From JAPORK01 sp026710285 (GTDB lineage Bacteria > Pseudomonadota > Gammaproteobacteria > Pseudomonadales > Endozoicomonadaceae): a DNA stretch of 64,000 nucleotides. Every line of letters begins with the position of its first letter. Position 1 is the first letter of the stretch. The notes below the pieces were generated by a model, which saw only the letters and a list, made by a program, of their open reading frames with translations, was not told the origin of the DNA and ran no database searches. Below are positions 46,901-55,312 of this stretch, piece by piece. The position numbers and the translations under genes are program-made. The DNA is taken from NCBI GenBank assembly GCA_965201045.1, contig OZ241746.1, forward strand, positions 4,712,001 through 4,776,000, written 5' to 3'.

Positions 46901-49389
46901 ACTATACAGCGGTGTGCATTATCATACTGCGTGACTTCTGTTTCTCCGTCAGGCAGATGCTTTCTGATCAAACGTCCGAGTAAATCATAATCAAAACGGG
47001 TGGTCAGCGCTACGGCTACTCCGCTATTCTGACCATTATCTGTATAACGTGTACTTGCTGTCACCTCCCCCTTAGCATTGTAACTGATCTGCGTTTGTTG
47101 CTGCCATACTCCGGGCTGAAAATGTCCTTGAAGATCAGTTTTTTCAATATAAGTCGCTAGCTTTCTACCTGCACCATCAAAAATTACTTTTTTTTGCATG
47201 CCATTTGGCGCAGTTACAGTGATATTGTTTTCATTTGCAGATAACCGATACTGATTACGGATTGTGGCTGTAAATGGCGTACCCGCTGCATTAGTGTGTG
47301 CAGTGATCCGACCCAGTTTATCATACTCAAAGGTTTGAATATTTTTTTTATCCGCAGAAATTACCCGCAGTGTTTTAGGAACAAATAAGCTTTTTTCAGT
47401 TAATGATGAGACGACAGCATGATTATTTGCTACATCGGTGTAAGCTGAAAGGGTTTCAATACCCTGTTTATTTAAGGTGTACTGATAATGGTGGATAATT
47501 TCCTTAACACTTTCTGCCGGAAGATCAGTTCCTGTTAGTTTTTTCCGTTTTAACAAACCATAAGTCAAAGGATTATGTTTATCCTGATAGTACTGACGCG
47601 TTTCTGTTCGCTGTGCATTACCACTTTTGACTGTAGTTTTATAAAGTACCAGCGTATACCCCGGTTTATTTCTGTTATCTGTTTTTTGATAATCCATCTG
47701 TGTTGTCACCGGAGACAAAAGCGTACTATTTTTTACCGGTGCAGGAAAAATTTTTGTTCGTTCTGTTAAAGAAGCTACCGGCCAGTCAGCTGGTGCAGCC
47801 GGACAGTGATTGTCACCGTGTTGTGGACAGTAAGTTGTTTCTGTTTTTCGACCATAGCCATCAGTTTGACTAGTTAATCTCCCGTAATCATCATAACTTC
47901 TATTGATTACTGTTTTTGCCGGTGCAAACAGATTATCTCCCCAGCTTTTAGTGACAATCTTTAAAGGCAGAGAATAAGTATCCGGCAGCTGACTAAAAGT
48001 AGTATTTGTACAACCATCTCTTTTATCTGTACGGCAAAAATAAACTTCTGTTTTATTCAGTCGTTTATTTGTTTTATCACTAACCGTTGTAGTATCAATT
48101 AATAAATGATATTTATCATACGTTCTAATTATGTGTACCTGACCATTATCTTCTTTTGTCTGATAGGTATAACCAGAAGGTGCTTCAAACAGTATATCTC
48201 TCTTCGAACCTGATATTGCAGTTAAACCAGCGTTAAAACCAAGATAATCATGACTGTTACTGTTTGCTTCGGTATAGCTATAATTTACATTCATTTGTGG
48301 CTGATTTGCACCAGGAATCGTACTGATCTGTTTAACAACACACACCGATGTTAAGGGTTGCGATGGATTTAGATTGCGAATATCAGGTAATTTCATTGCA
48401 TGATAACAATCATAAGTAAACTGTTTCTCCATGCCGGTAAAGTAGTGAATCCCCGTTAACAGATCCTGACCACGGTTATGGGTCTCGTAACTTAAATGAA
48501 TTAGCCTGGAATTATTAGCCGTCTGCTGATGGTTACTTCCCGGAAACCAGATATTACGCACTTCATTATTTTCTAAACTGATGCGCATATTAACCTGATT
48601 TCCCTGTACATCATAACTGGTAACTGTGAGATAATTATCTTTTCTTGTGAGCCAGATTGAGTGACCATTATCATCTGTCATTTTTTTTAAAAGATGGCTT
48701 CCTGGCATATAGTTAAAATTAACACCCTCTCCATTTTGTTGTTCCATACGAATTTCATAACCGTCACGATCTAAAATATCCTGTATTCCGTTTGTGGATT
48801 TAATCACAAGCCCCCCTTTTTTATCATTAGTAATGATGACATCTTTTAGCTTGTGATACAGTGGATGCCAGTTGCCGTCAGGCTGCTGTTCCAGAAAAAA
48901 ACTTTTTCCCCCACTTGTATCTAATTGATGAGTCGCCGGATTATAGTGGGTGAGATTCCATGCCCAGCCACGTCCAAGATGATCAGGATCTCCTTTTGCA
49001 CTACTGTTATAATTTATTTCCAGATCAATATCAGGACCATGCCCCAGGTTACTCTGTAATAATCCAACTTTCATAGAAACGAGCAGTATGCCTGTCCTTG
49101 GGTCTACTTTACTATTTCCACTTTTAGCAAAATTGAAAGAATTGGACCAGATGGACAAGTTGTCGCTTCCTGATGCACCCAGTAATGAGTGATGATGATC
49201 TTTGTTATTTTTTATAGGTGTAGATGAAGTGTTTTGTTTTTCTGGTATTTTCTTATTAGTGTAAGCGCTATTTTGGTAAGCTATGGTTTTTCCAAAGATT
49301 AAATTTGCCTTTCCAAAATATAAAAATAAAAATAGTAAAACGCTAATGAACAGGTATAGCCGTTTATTTGTTATTTTTATAATCTGCAT
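43906..49389 (-). CDS. RHS-9: exported RHS/YD-repeat protein with methyltransferase-like tip, short form
   Basis: An 1827-residue RHS protein. Signal, YD core and hydrophobic segment are nearly the same as in RHS-8, with clustered differences around the ETTYCPQHGDNHCPAAP block, which suggests patchwork conversion. The second Asp of the DPxG pair is residue 1488. Beyond about residue 1625 it switches to a Glu/Ser/Thr-rich linker. The tip of about 127 residues (1701-1827) begins QKAVFGCNQPDICNHEEVG. The second Gly of the FGCG loop is Asn, and the segment carrying VVLDQP in RHS-8 is missing. YDAILQES and ALKPGGKLYIV are kept. If the fold is a methyltransferase, loss of the glycine loop and of the following acidic strand would probably weaken cofactor binding. 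Confidence 0.93.
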   Translation of the reverse strand: MQIIKITNKRLYLFISVLLFLFLYFGKANLIFGKTIAYQNSAYTNKKIPEKQNTSSTPIKNNKDHHHSLLGASGSDNLSIWSNSFNFAKSGNSKVDPRTGILLVSMKVGLLQSNLGHGPDIDLEINYNSSAKGDPDHLGRGWAWNLTHYNPATHQLDTSGGKSFFLEQQPDGNWHPLYHKLKDVIITNDKKGGLVIKSTNGIQDILDRDGYEIRMEQQNGEGVNFNYMPGSHLLKKMTDDNGHSIWLTRKDNYLTVTSYDVQGNQVNMRISLENNEVRNIWFPGSNHQQTANNSRLIHLSYETHNRGQDLLTGIHYFTGMEKQFTYDCYHAMKLPDIRNLNPSQPLTSVCVVKQISTIPGANQPQMNVNYSYTEANSNSHDYLGFNAGLTAISGSKRDILFEAPSGYTYQTKEDNGQVHIIRTYDKYHLLIDTTTVSDKTNKRLNKTEVYFCRTDKRDGCTNTTFSQLPDTYSLPLKIVTKSWGDNLFAPAKTVINRSYDDYGRLTSQTDGYGRKTETTYCPQHGDNHCPAAPADWPVASLTERTKIFPAPVKNSTLLSPVTTQMDYQKTDNRNKPGYTLVLYKTTVKSGNAQRTETRQYYQDKHNPLTYGLLKRKKLTGTDLPAESVKEIIHHYQYTLNKQGIETLSAYTDVANNHAVVSSLTEKSLFVPKTLRVISADKKNIQTFEYDKLGRITAHTNAAGTPFTATIRNQYRLSANENNITVTAPNGMQKKVIFDGAGRKLATYIEKTDLQGHFQPGVWQQQTQISYNAKGEVTASTRYTDNGQNSGVAVALTTRFDYDLLGRLIRKHLPDGETEVTQYDNAHRCIVHYSEDAQNNRTAVTIGLSSVTGKLLKQIILPATTGILPSVGVLCTRGDKQPGARVSRMTYDGFDRLIRTEDPMGKVVQRRYDALGHVTGIIDPVGDKQHNVYDLTGHVIQHWVIPAQGGQYLLASAGFNAAGQKLWAAGEDGKRTTYYYNINGQLTTVNKSNGHTIALSYNSIGLPVADSLDGKVFLQVSYDHKTHKPLTVSDNTGVTTYRYRDDGLLESTTHKGMNGYPDTIYTLTYNSYHHLLSRTDSQQNKVTYAFDKLARPAEKSYQKYSGDTVKIEQLTYDPFSRVVKEVYGSGMVRLLSYDPWGQAAMIKDSINGKSLHSESFIYDADGNITRLQRSDDKHQAIISYRYDRMDNLISMHCRGKKTLCPHDTTFNSDKLKTAPVIIQQNYKFTRLNRIAGVTEKLIDTSSDQWHSLRKVMSYTYSNTKVPLRLTTIRIQWNDQQPDIHTFGYDTTGNMTIDGTGNKISYNSFNQITQVINTAGIISRYDYDGLGKEVKVTTKNVIRQMIYQGGSLKGEIVTDTANNIHRINYPSAEIKTTDSTITDWNESNYKGDVISILKQDKASNQWVVQQHNIYSPYGMVWSYGKQNTTVPAFQQILKGFNGEITDTATGWQFLGDGHRTYNPSQRYFVSEDPAGDGYAFGSNNPIMNSDPSGNMPKWLGKAFSLANTVFSLGMSISHNKFCRGIGRSLMWGAMAIPLGPTLMGLSFSVPAALSFASTVKPANKGLQQASMMTGRVYAGALFVVGIATIAAGIGAAAGLIGAAEAGGAAAVEAEAEELLDVASTTASTETQSSAMTSTLADTVASSETASFMTNSQELEQSLDESEMNALNNDVDAFSDGSESDELEVPISNNVAIENIGKVQKAVFGCNQPDICNHEEVGVTVFPEDILDIPEKHAVEQIGANAYDAILQESLGKDFLRVAHAALKPGGKLYIVQDNVGSREMIGWLEQYEARARNLFSSYNYVLVNNKENFGFNTQNDAGFARVFTK

Positions 49390-49596
49390 ATCTTCTATAA
49401 TCCTAATCGATTTAGTTAATTAGTTAAAGCTATAAGATGAGTCATATCATGGCAGGTATAAGCTGGATCTTTTTGGATTTAGACACGAAATATTTATTTT
49501 ATTTTTTCTTATTTAAAAATAATAGCAGGTAGTTATATGAGTATCTTAACGAAGTGATGAGCGCCATTAAGCGCCCATTTTTATTGATTCTATGAA
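49390..49596. repeat. Duplicated RHS spacer (copy 2 of 2)
   Basis: Essentially identical to 43699-43905. It contains the upstream region of RHS-9 and the 3' hairpin of RHS-10. No gene. Confidence 0.9.
49558..49577 (-). terminator. 3' hairpin of RHS-10
   Basis: Identical to the hairpin at 43867-43886: UGGGCGC pairs with GCGCUCA in the minus-strand RNA, about 20 nt after the RHS-10 stop. No U-run. Confidence 0.55.
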
Positions 49597-52500
49597 CTAT
49601 TTTGTAAATACTCTTGCAAAACCTGCGTCATTCTGAGTATTAAATCCAAAGTTCTCTTCGTTATTAACAAGAACATAATTATGGCTGCTGAACAGATTTC
49701 TGGCACGAGCTGCATACTGCTCAAGCCATCCTCTCATTTCACCTGAACCTACATTATCTTGCACAATATATAGTTTACCGCCAGGTTTTAGCGCGGCATG
49801 TGCTACTCTCAAAAAATCCTTGCCCAGAGATTCCTGAAGTATTGCATCATAAGCATTTGCACCTATTTGCTCTACTGCATGCTTTTCAGGTATATCAAGA
49901 ATATCTTCAGGAAACACAGTAACTCCGACCTCTTCATGATTACAGATATCCGGTTGGTTACACCCAAAAACAGCTTTTTGTACTTTGCCGATATTTTCAA
50001 TAGCGACATTATTACTGATTGGTACTTCTAATTCATCAGATTCACTCCCATCAGAAAAAGCGTCAACGTCATTATTTAAGGCATTCATTTCACTTTCATC
50101 GAGACTTTGTTCCAGCTCCTGGGAATTTGTCATAAAAGAAGCTGTTTCACTGGATGCAACTGTATCGGCAAGTGTTGAAGTCATTGCTGAAGATTGCGTT
50201 TCTGTTGAAGCCGTCGTAGATGCTACATCTAATAACTCCTCCGCTTCAGCTTCTACTGCGGCTTCCCCTCCTGCCACGGTTCCTTCTGCTAAGACGCCTC
50301 CTACTTCTGCTGCGCCTATCAGACCTGCAGCTGCACCTATACCTGCAGCAATAGTCGCAATTCCGACTACAAATAATGCGCCGGCATAAACCCTTCCAGT
50401 CATCATTGATGCTTGCTGTAAGCCCTTATTAGCTGGTTTCACTGTTGATGCAAAAGACAGTGCAGCCGGAACCGAAAAAGACAGTCCTATCAGCGTTGGA
50501 CCAAGGGGTATAGCCATGGCACCCCACATCAGTGATCTTCCAATCCCCCGACAAAACTTATTATGACTTATACTCATCCCCAGACTAAAGACAGTGTTAG
50601 CCAGACTAAAAGCTTTGCCTAACCACTTTGGCATATTACCGCTGGGATCGCTATTCATTATTGGATTATTACTGCCAAAGGCATAGCCGTCACCGGCAGG
50701 ATCTTCACTGACAAAATAGCGCTGAGACGGATTATAGGTACGATGACCATCTCCTAAAAATTGCCACCCTGTTGCAGTATCCGTTATTTCACCATTAAAA
50801 CCTTTCAGGATTTGTTGAAAAGCTGGAACGGTTGTATTTTGTTTCCCGTAAGACCACACCATACCATAGGGACTATAGATATTGTGTTGTTGTACAGTCC
50901 ATTGTTTTGATGTTTTATCCTGTTTTAATATGCTAATGACATCGCCTTTATAATTGCTTTCATTCCAGTCAGTGATCGTACTATCTGTTGTTTTAATCTC
51001 TGCGGACGGATAGTTAATTCTGTGTATATTATTAGCTGTATCAGTTACAATTTCACCTTTGAGTGATCCTCCCTGATAAATCATCTGTCGGATACCGTTT
51101 TTACCAGCTACTTTGACTTCTTTACCCTGACCATTGTAGTCATAATGACTAACAATACCTGTCGTATTAATGACCTGTGTTATTTGATTAAAAGGGTTAT
51201 AACTAATTTTATTACCTGTACCATCAATGGTCATATTGCCGGTTGTATCATAACCAAAGGTATGAATATCAGGTTGCTGATCATTCCACTGTATTCTGAT
51301 GGTAGTTAATCGCAGCGGTACTTTAGTATTTGAATAAGTATAAGACATCACTTTCCTCAATGAGTGCCACTGATCTGATGAAGTATCAATTAATTTTTCT
51401 GTCACACCAGCAATACGATTTAGTCGTGTAAATTTATAATTCTGTTGTATAATAACCGGAGCTGTTTTTAGTTTATCACTATTAAATGTTGTATCATGCG
51501 GACAAAGTGTTTTTTTCCCTCTGCAATGCATTGAAATCAAATTATCCATACGATCATAACGATAACTTATTATTGCCTGATGCTTATCATCACTACGTTG
51601 CAGACGGGTAATATTTCCATCCGCATCATAAATAAAAGATTCACTGTGAAGTGATTTTCCATTAATACTGTCTTTTATCATCGCTGCCTGACCCCATGGA
51701 TCATAAGAAAGAAGACGTACCATACCACTGCCATATACTTCTTTTACTACGCGGGAAAAAGGATCATAGGTTAATTGCTCAATTTTTACTGTATCCCCGG
51801 AATATTTCTGATAGCTTTTCTCAGCAGGTCTGGCTAATTTATCAAAGGCATAAGTCACCTTATTCTGCTGAGAGTCTGTACGACTAAGCAGGTGATGGTA
51901 GCTATTGTAAGCCAGTGTATAGATAGTATCCGGATACCCATTCATTCCCTTGTGTGTGGTACTTTCTAATAGTCCGTCATCCCGGTAACGATAAGTGGTA
52001 ACACCAGTATTATCACTCACTGTTAATGGTTTATGCGTTTTATGATCATAACTGACTTGTAAAAATACTTTACCGTCCAGACTATCTGCTACAGGTAGTC
52101 CAATGCTGTTGTAAGACAAAGCAATAGCGTGTCCATTAGATTTGTCAATCGTAGTTAACTGACCATTGATGTTATAATGGTAGCTCGTTCTTTTACCATC
52201 TTCTCCGGCTGCCCATAATTTTTGACCTCCTGCATTGAAACCTGCTGATGCCAGCAGATATTGTCCTCCCTGTGCAGGTATGACCCAATGTTGAATAACA
52301 TGACCGGTAAGATCATATACATTATGCTGTTTATCTCCTACAGGATCGCTGATACCTGTCACATGCCCAAGCGCATCATACCGCCTCTGTACTACTTTAC
52401 CCATGGGGTCTTCAGTACGGATAAGGCGATCAAAACCATCGTAAATCATTCTGGAAACTTTTGCACCTGGCTGTTTATCTCCTCGGGTACAAAGCATTTC

Positions 52501-55110
52501 CATAGAAGGAAGAATGCCTGTTGTCGCTGGTAATATAATCTGTTTAAGCAGCTTTCCTGTTACGCTGCTAAGACCTATGGTTACAGCAGTACGATTGTTT
52601 TGTGCATCTTCTGAATAATGGACTATACAGCGGTGTGCATTATCATACTGCGTGACTTCTGTTTCTCCGTCAGGCAGATGCTTTCTGATCAAACGTCCGA
52701 GTAAATCATAATCAAAACGGGTGGTCAGCGCTACGGCTACTCCACTATTCTGACCATTATCTGTATAACGTGTACTTGCTGTCACCTCCCCTTTAGCATT
52801 GTAGCTGATCTGCGTTTGTTGCTGCCATGCTCCGGGCTGAAGATGCCCTTGAAGATCAGTTTTTTCAATATAAGTCGCCAGCTTTCTACCTGCACCATCA
52901 AAAATTACTTTTTTTTGCATGCCATTTGGCGCAGTTACAGTGATACTGTTTTCATTTGCAGATAACCGATACTGATTACGGATTGTGGCTGTAAATGGCG
53001 TACCCGCTGCATTAGTGTGTGCAGTGATCCGACCCAGTTTATCATACTCAAAGGTTTGAATATTTTTTTTATCCGCAGAAATTACCCGCAGTGTTTTAGG
53101 AACAAATAAGCTTTTTTCAGTTAATGATGAGACGACAGCATGATTATTTGCTACATCGGTGTAAGCTGAAAGGGTTTCAATACCCTGTTTATTTAAGGTG
53201 TACTGATAATGGTGGATAATTTCCTTAACACTTTCTGCCGGAAGATCAGTTCCTGTTAGTTTTTTCCGTTTTAACAAACCATAAGTCAAAGGATTATCTT
53301 TATCCTGATAGTACTGACGCGTTTCTGTTCGCTGTGCATTACCACTTTTGACTGTAGTTTTATAAAGTACCAGCGTATACCCCGGTTTATTTCTGTTATC
53401 TGTTTTTTGATAATCTATCTGTGTTGTCACCGGAGAGAGAAGCGTACTGTTTTTTACCGGAGCAGGAAAAACTTCTGTTCGTTCTGCTACAGAAGCTACC
53501 GGCCAGTCAGCTGGTGCCGCCGGACAATAACTGTCACCATGTTGTGGACAGTAAATTGTTTCTGTTTTACGACCATAGCCATCAGTTTGACTGATTAACC
53601 TCCCGTAATCATCATAACTTCTGTTAACTACTGTTTTTGCCGGTGCAAACAGATTATCTCCCCAGCTTTTAGTGACAATCTTTAAAGGCAGAGAATAAGT
53701 ATCCGGCAGCTGACTAAAAGTAGTATTTGCACAACCATCTCTTTTATCTGTACGGCAAAAATAAACTTCTGTTTTATTCAGTCGTTTATTTGTTTTATCA
53801 CTAACCGTTGTAGTATCAATTAATAAATGATATTTATCATACGTTCTAATTATGTGTACCTGACTGTTATCTTCTTTTGTCTGATAGGTATAACCAGAAG
53901 GTGCTTCAAACAGTATATCTCTCTTCGAACCTGATATTGCAGTTAAACCAGCGTTAAAACCAAGATAATCATGACTGTTACTGTTTGCTTCGGTATAGCT
54001 GTAATTTACATTCATTTGTGGCTGATTTGCACCAGGAATCGTACTGATCTGTTTAACAACACACACCGATGTTAAGGGTTGCGATGGATTTAGGTTGCGA
54101 ATATCAGGTAATTTCATTGCATGATAACAATCATAAGTAAACTGTTTCTCCATGCCGGTAAAGTAGTGAATCCCCGTTAACAGATCCTGACCACGGTTAT
54201 GGGTCTCGTAACTTAAATGAATTAGCCTGGAATTATTAGCCGTCTGCTGATGGTTACTTCCCGGAAACCAGATATTACGCACTTCATTATTTTCTAAACT
54301 GATGCGCATATTAACCTGATTTCCCTGTACATCATAACTGGTAACTGTGAGATAATTATCTTTTCTTGTGAGCCAGATTGAGTGACCATTATCATCTGTC
54401 ATTTTTTTTAAAAGATGGCTTCCTGGCATATAGTTAAAATTAACACCCTCTCCATTTTGTTGTTCCATACGAATTTCATAACCGTCACGATCTAAAATAT
54501 CCTGTATTCCGTTTGTGGATTTAATCACAAGCCCCCCTTTTTTATCATTAGTAATGATGACATCTTTTAGCTTGTGATACAGTGGATGCCAGTTGCCGTC
54601 AGGCTGCTGTTCCAGAAAAAAACTTTTTCCCCCACTTGTATCTAATTGATGAGTCCCCGGATTATAGTGGGTCAGATTCCATGCCCAGCCACGTCCGAGA
54701 TGATCAGGATCTCCTTTTGCACTACTGTTATAATTCATCTCCAGATCAATATCAGGACCATGCCCCAGGTTACTCTGTAATAATCCAACTGGCATAGAAA
54801 CGAGCAGGATGCCTGTCCTTGGGTCTACTTTACTATTTCCACTTTTAGCAAAATTGAAAGAGTTGGACCAGATGGACAAGTTGTCGCTTCCTGATGCACC
54901 CAGTAATGAGTGATGATGATCTTTGTTATTTTTTATAGATGTAGATGAAGTATTTTGTTTTTCTGATATTTTCTTATTAGTGTAAGCGCTGTTTTGGTAA
55001 GCTATGGTTTTTCCAAAGATTAAATTTGCTTTTCCAAGATATAAAAATAAAAATAGTAAAATGCTAATGAACAGGTATAGCCGTTTATTTGTTATTTTTA
55101 TAATCTGCAT
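49597..55110 (-). CDS. RHS-10: exported RHS/YD-repeat protein with methyltransferase-like tip, short form
   Basis: An 1837-residue RHS protein and the first unit of the array in the direction of transcription. Start MQIIKITNKRLYLF, hydrophobic signal, YD core, second Asp of the DPxG pair at residue 1488. It differs from RHS-9 by ten extra linker residues (GGVLAEGTVAG region) and scattered changes. Its middle (around the VASVAERTEVFPAP block) agrees with RHS-8, other parts (HCRGKKTLCPHDT) agree with RHS-9, and the block NPFNQITQVINTTGIVSHYD matches neither. The tip (1711-1837) is nearly that of RHS-9 (FGCNQPDICNHE, YDAILQES, ALKPGGKLYIV). This is the pattern left by gene conversion among neighbours. 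Confidence 0.93.
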   Translation of the reverse strand: MQIIKITNKRLYLFISILLFLFLYLGKANLIFGKTIAYQNSAYTNKKISEKQNTSSTSIKNNKDHHHSLLGASGSDNLSIWSNSFNFAKSGNSKVDPRTGILLVSMPVGLLQSNLGHGPDIDLEMNYNSSAKGDPDHLGRGWAWNLTHYNPGTHQLDTSGGKSFFLEQQPDGNWHPLYHKLKDVIITNDKKGGLVIKSTNGIQDILDRDGYEIRMEQQNGEGVNFNYMPGSHLLKKMTDDNGHSIWLTRKDNYLTVTSYDVQGNQVNMRISLENNEVRNIWFPGSNHQQTANNSRLIHLSYETHNRGQDLLTGIHYFTGMEKQFTYDCYHAMKLPDIRNLNPSQPLTSVCVVKQISTIPGANQPQMNVNYSYTEANSNSHDYLGFNAGLTAISGSKRDILFEAPSGYTYQTKEDNSQVHIIRTYDKYHLLIDTTTVSDKTNKRLNKTEVYFCRTDKRDGCANTTFSQLPDTYSLPLKIVTKSWGDNLFAPAKTVVNRSYDDYGRLISQTDGYGRKTETIYCPQHGDSYCPAAPADWPVASVAERTEVFPAPVKNSTLLSPVTTQIDYQKTDNRNKPGYTLVLYKTTVKSGNAQRTETRQYYQDKDNPLTYGLLKRKKLTGTDLPAESVKEIIHHYQYTLNKQGIETLSAYTDVANNHAVVSSLTEKSLFVPKTLRVISADKKNIQTFEYDKLGRITAHTNAAGTPFTATIRNQYRLSANENSITVTAPNGMQKKVIFDGAGRKLATYIEKTDLQGHLQPGAWQQQTQISYNAKGEVTASTRYTDNGQNSGVAVALTTRFDYDLLGRLIRKHLPDGETEVTQYDNAHRCIVHYSEDAQNNRTAVTIGLSSVTGKLLKQIILPATTGILPSMEMLCTRGDKQPGAKVSRMIYDGFDRLIRTEDPMGKVVQRRYDALGHVTGISDPVGDKQHNVYDLTGHVIQHWVIPAQGGQYLLASAGFNAGGQKLWAAGEDGKRTSYHYNINGQLTTIDKSNGHAIALSYNSIGLPVADSLDGKVFLQVSYDHKTHKPLTVSDNTGVTTYRYRDDGLLESTTHKGMNGYPDTIYTLAYNSYHHLLSRTDSQQNKVTYAFDKLARPAEKSYQKYSGDTVKIEQLTYDPFSRVVKEVYGSGMVRLLSYDPWGQAAMIKDSINGKSLHSESFIYDADGNITRLQRSDDKHQAIISYRYDRMDNLISMHCRGKKTLCPHDTTFNSDKLKTAPVIIQQNYKFTRLNRIAGVTEKLIDTSSDQWHSLRKVMSYTYSNTKVPLRLTTIRIQWNDQQPDIHTFGYDTTGNMTIDGTGNKISYNPFNQITQVINTTGIVSHYDYNGQGKEVKVAGKNGIRQMIYQGGSLKGEIVTDTANNIHRINYPSAEIKTTDSTITDWNESNYKGDVISILKQDKTSKQWTVQQHNIYSPYGMVWSYGKQNTTVPAFQQILKGFNGEITDTATGWQFLGDGHRTYNPSQRYFVSEDPAGDGYAFGSNNPIMNSDPSGNMPKWLGKAFSLANTVFSLGMSISHNKFCRGIGRSLMWGAMAIPLGPTLIGLSFSVPAALSFASTVKPANKGLQQASMMTGRVYAGALFVVGIATIAAGIGAAAGLIGAAEVGGVLAEGTVAGGEAAVEAEAEELLDVASTTASTETQSSAMTSTLADTVASSETASFMTNSQELEQSLDESEMNALNNDVDAFSDGSESDELEVPISNNVAIENIGKVQKAVFGCNQPDICNHEEVGVTVFPEDILDIPEKHAVEQIGANAYDAILQESLGKDFLRVAHAALKPGGKLYIVQDNVGSGEMRGWLEQYAARARNLFSSHNYVLVNNEENFGFNTQNDAGFARVFTK

Positions 55111-55312
55111 ATCTTCTATAATCCTAATCGATTTAGTTAATTAGTTAAAGCTATGAGATGAGTCATATCATGGCAGGTATAAGCTGGATCTTTTTGGTTT
55201 TAGACACGAAAGATTTATTTTAGTTTTTTCTTATTTAAAAATAATAGCAGGTAGTGTTTATATGGATACCCGGAACTGGCACCCTAAAACCTGAGACTTT
55301 ATATTATCTGTT
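55111..55312. other. Spacer between F-box gene and RHS-10
   Basis: The half nearest RHS-10 (to about 55255) is the same upstream region found before RHS-8 and RHS-9 and should hold the RHS-10 promoter. The rest is unique to this spacer, so it marks the edge of the duplicated unit. No gene. Confidence 0.6.

Larger units (their letters stand above)
1..55110 (-). repeat. Tandem array of ten RHS/YD-repeat gene units
   Basis: Ten units of about 5.5-5.7 kb lie head to tail on the minus strand, separated by 200-560 bp. One unit (RHS-7) is collapsed to about 2.2 kb by an internal deletion, and the array is interrupted only at 36722-38184. The N-terminal two thirds are collinear in all units, and differences concentrate after the paired DPxG motif. 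RHS-8, -9 and -10 are almost identical over most of their length and have near-identical spacers (43699-43905 and 49390-49596), so they are the youngest duplicates. RHS-1 to RHS-4 form an older, more diverged group, and RHS-5 and RHS-6 are intermediate. The offset between the starts of RHS-8 and RHS-9 is 5691 bp, and between RHS-9 and RHS-10 it is 5721 bp. Confidence 0.97.

Noticed and set aside
49985..50389. Plus-strand frame of 134 codons, also present at 44294-44668
   Set aside because: It is antisense to the RHS-10 and RHS-9 linkers. The Ser/Ala-rich composition mirrors the Glu/Ser-rich linker on the coding strand.
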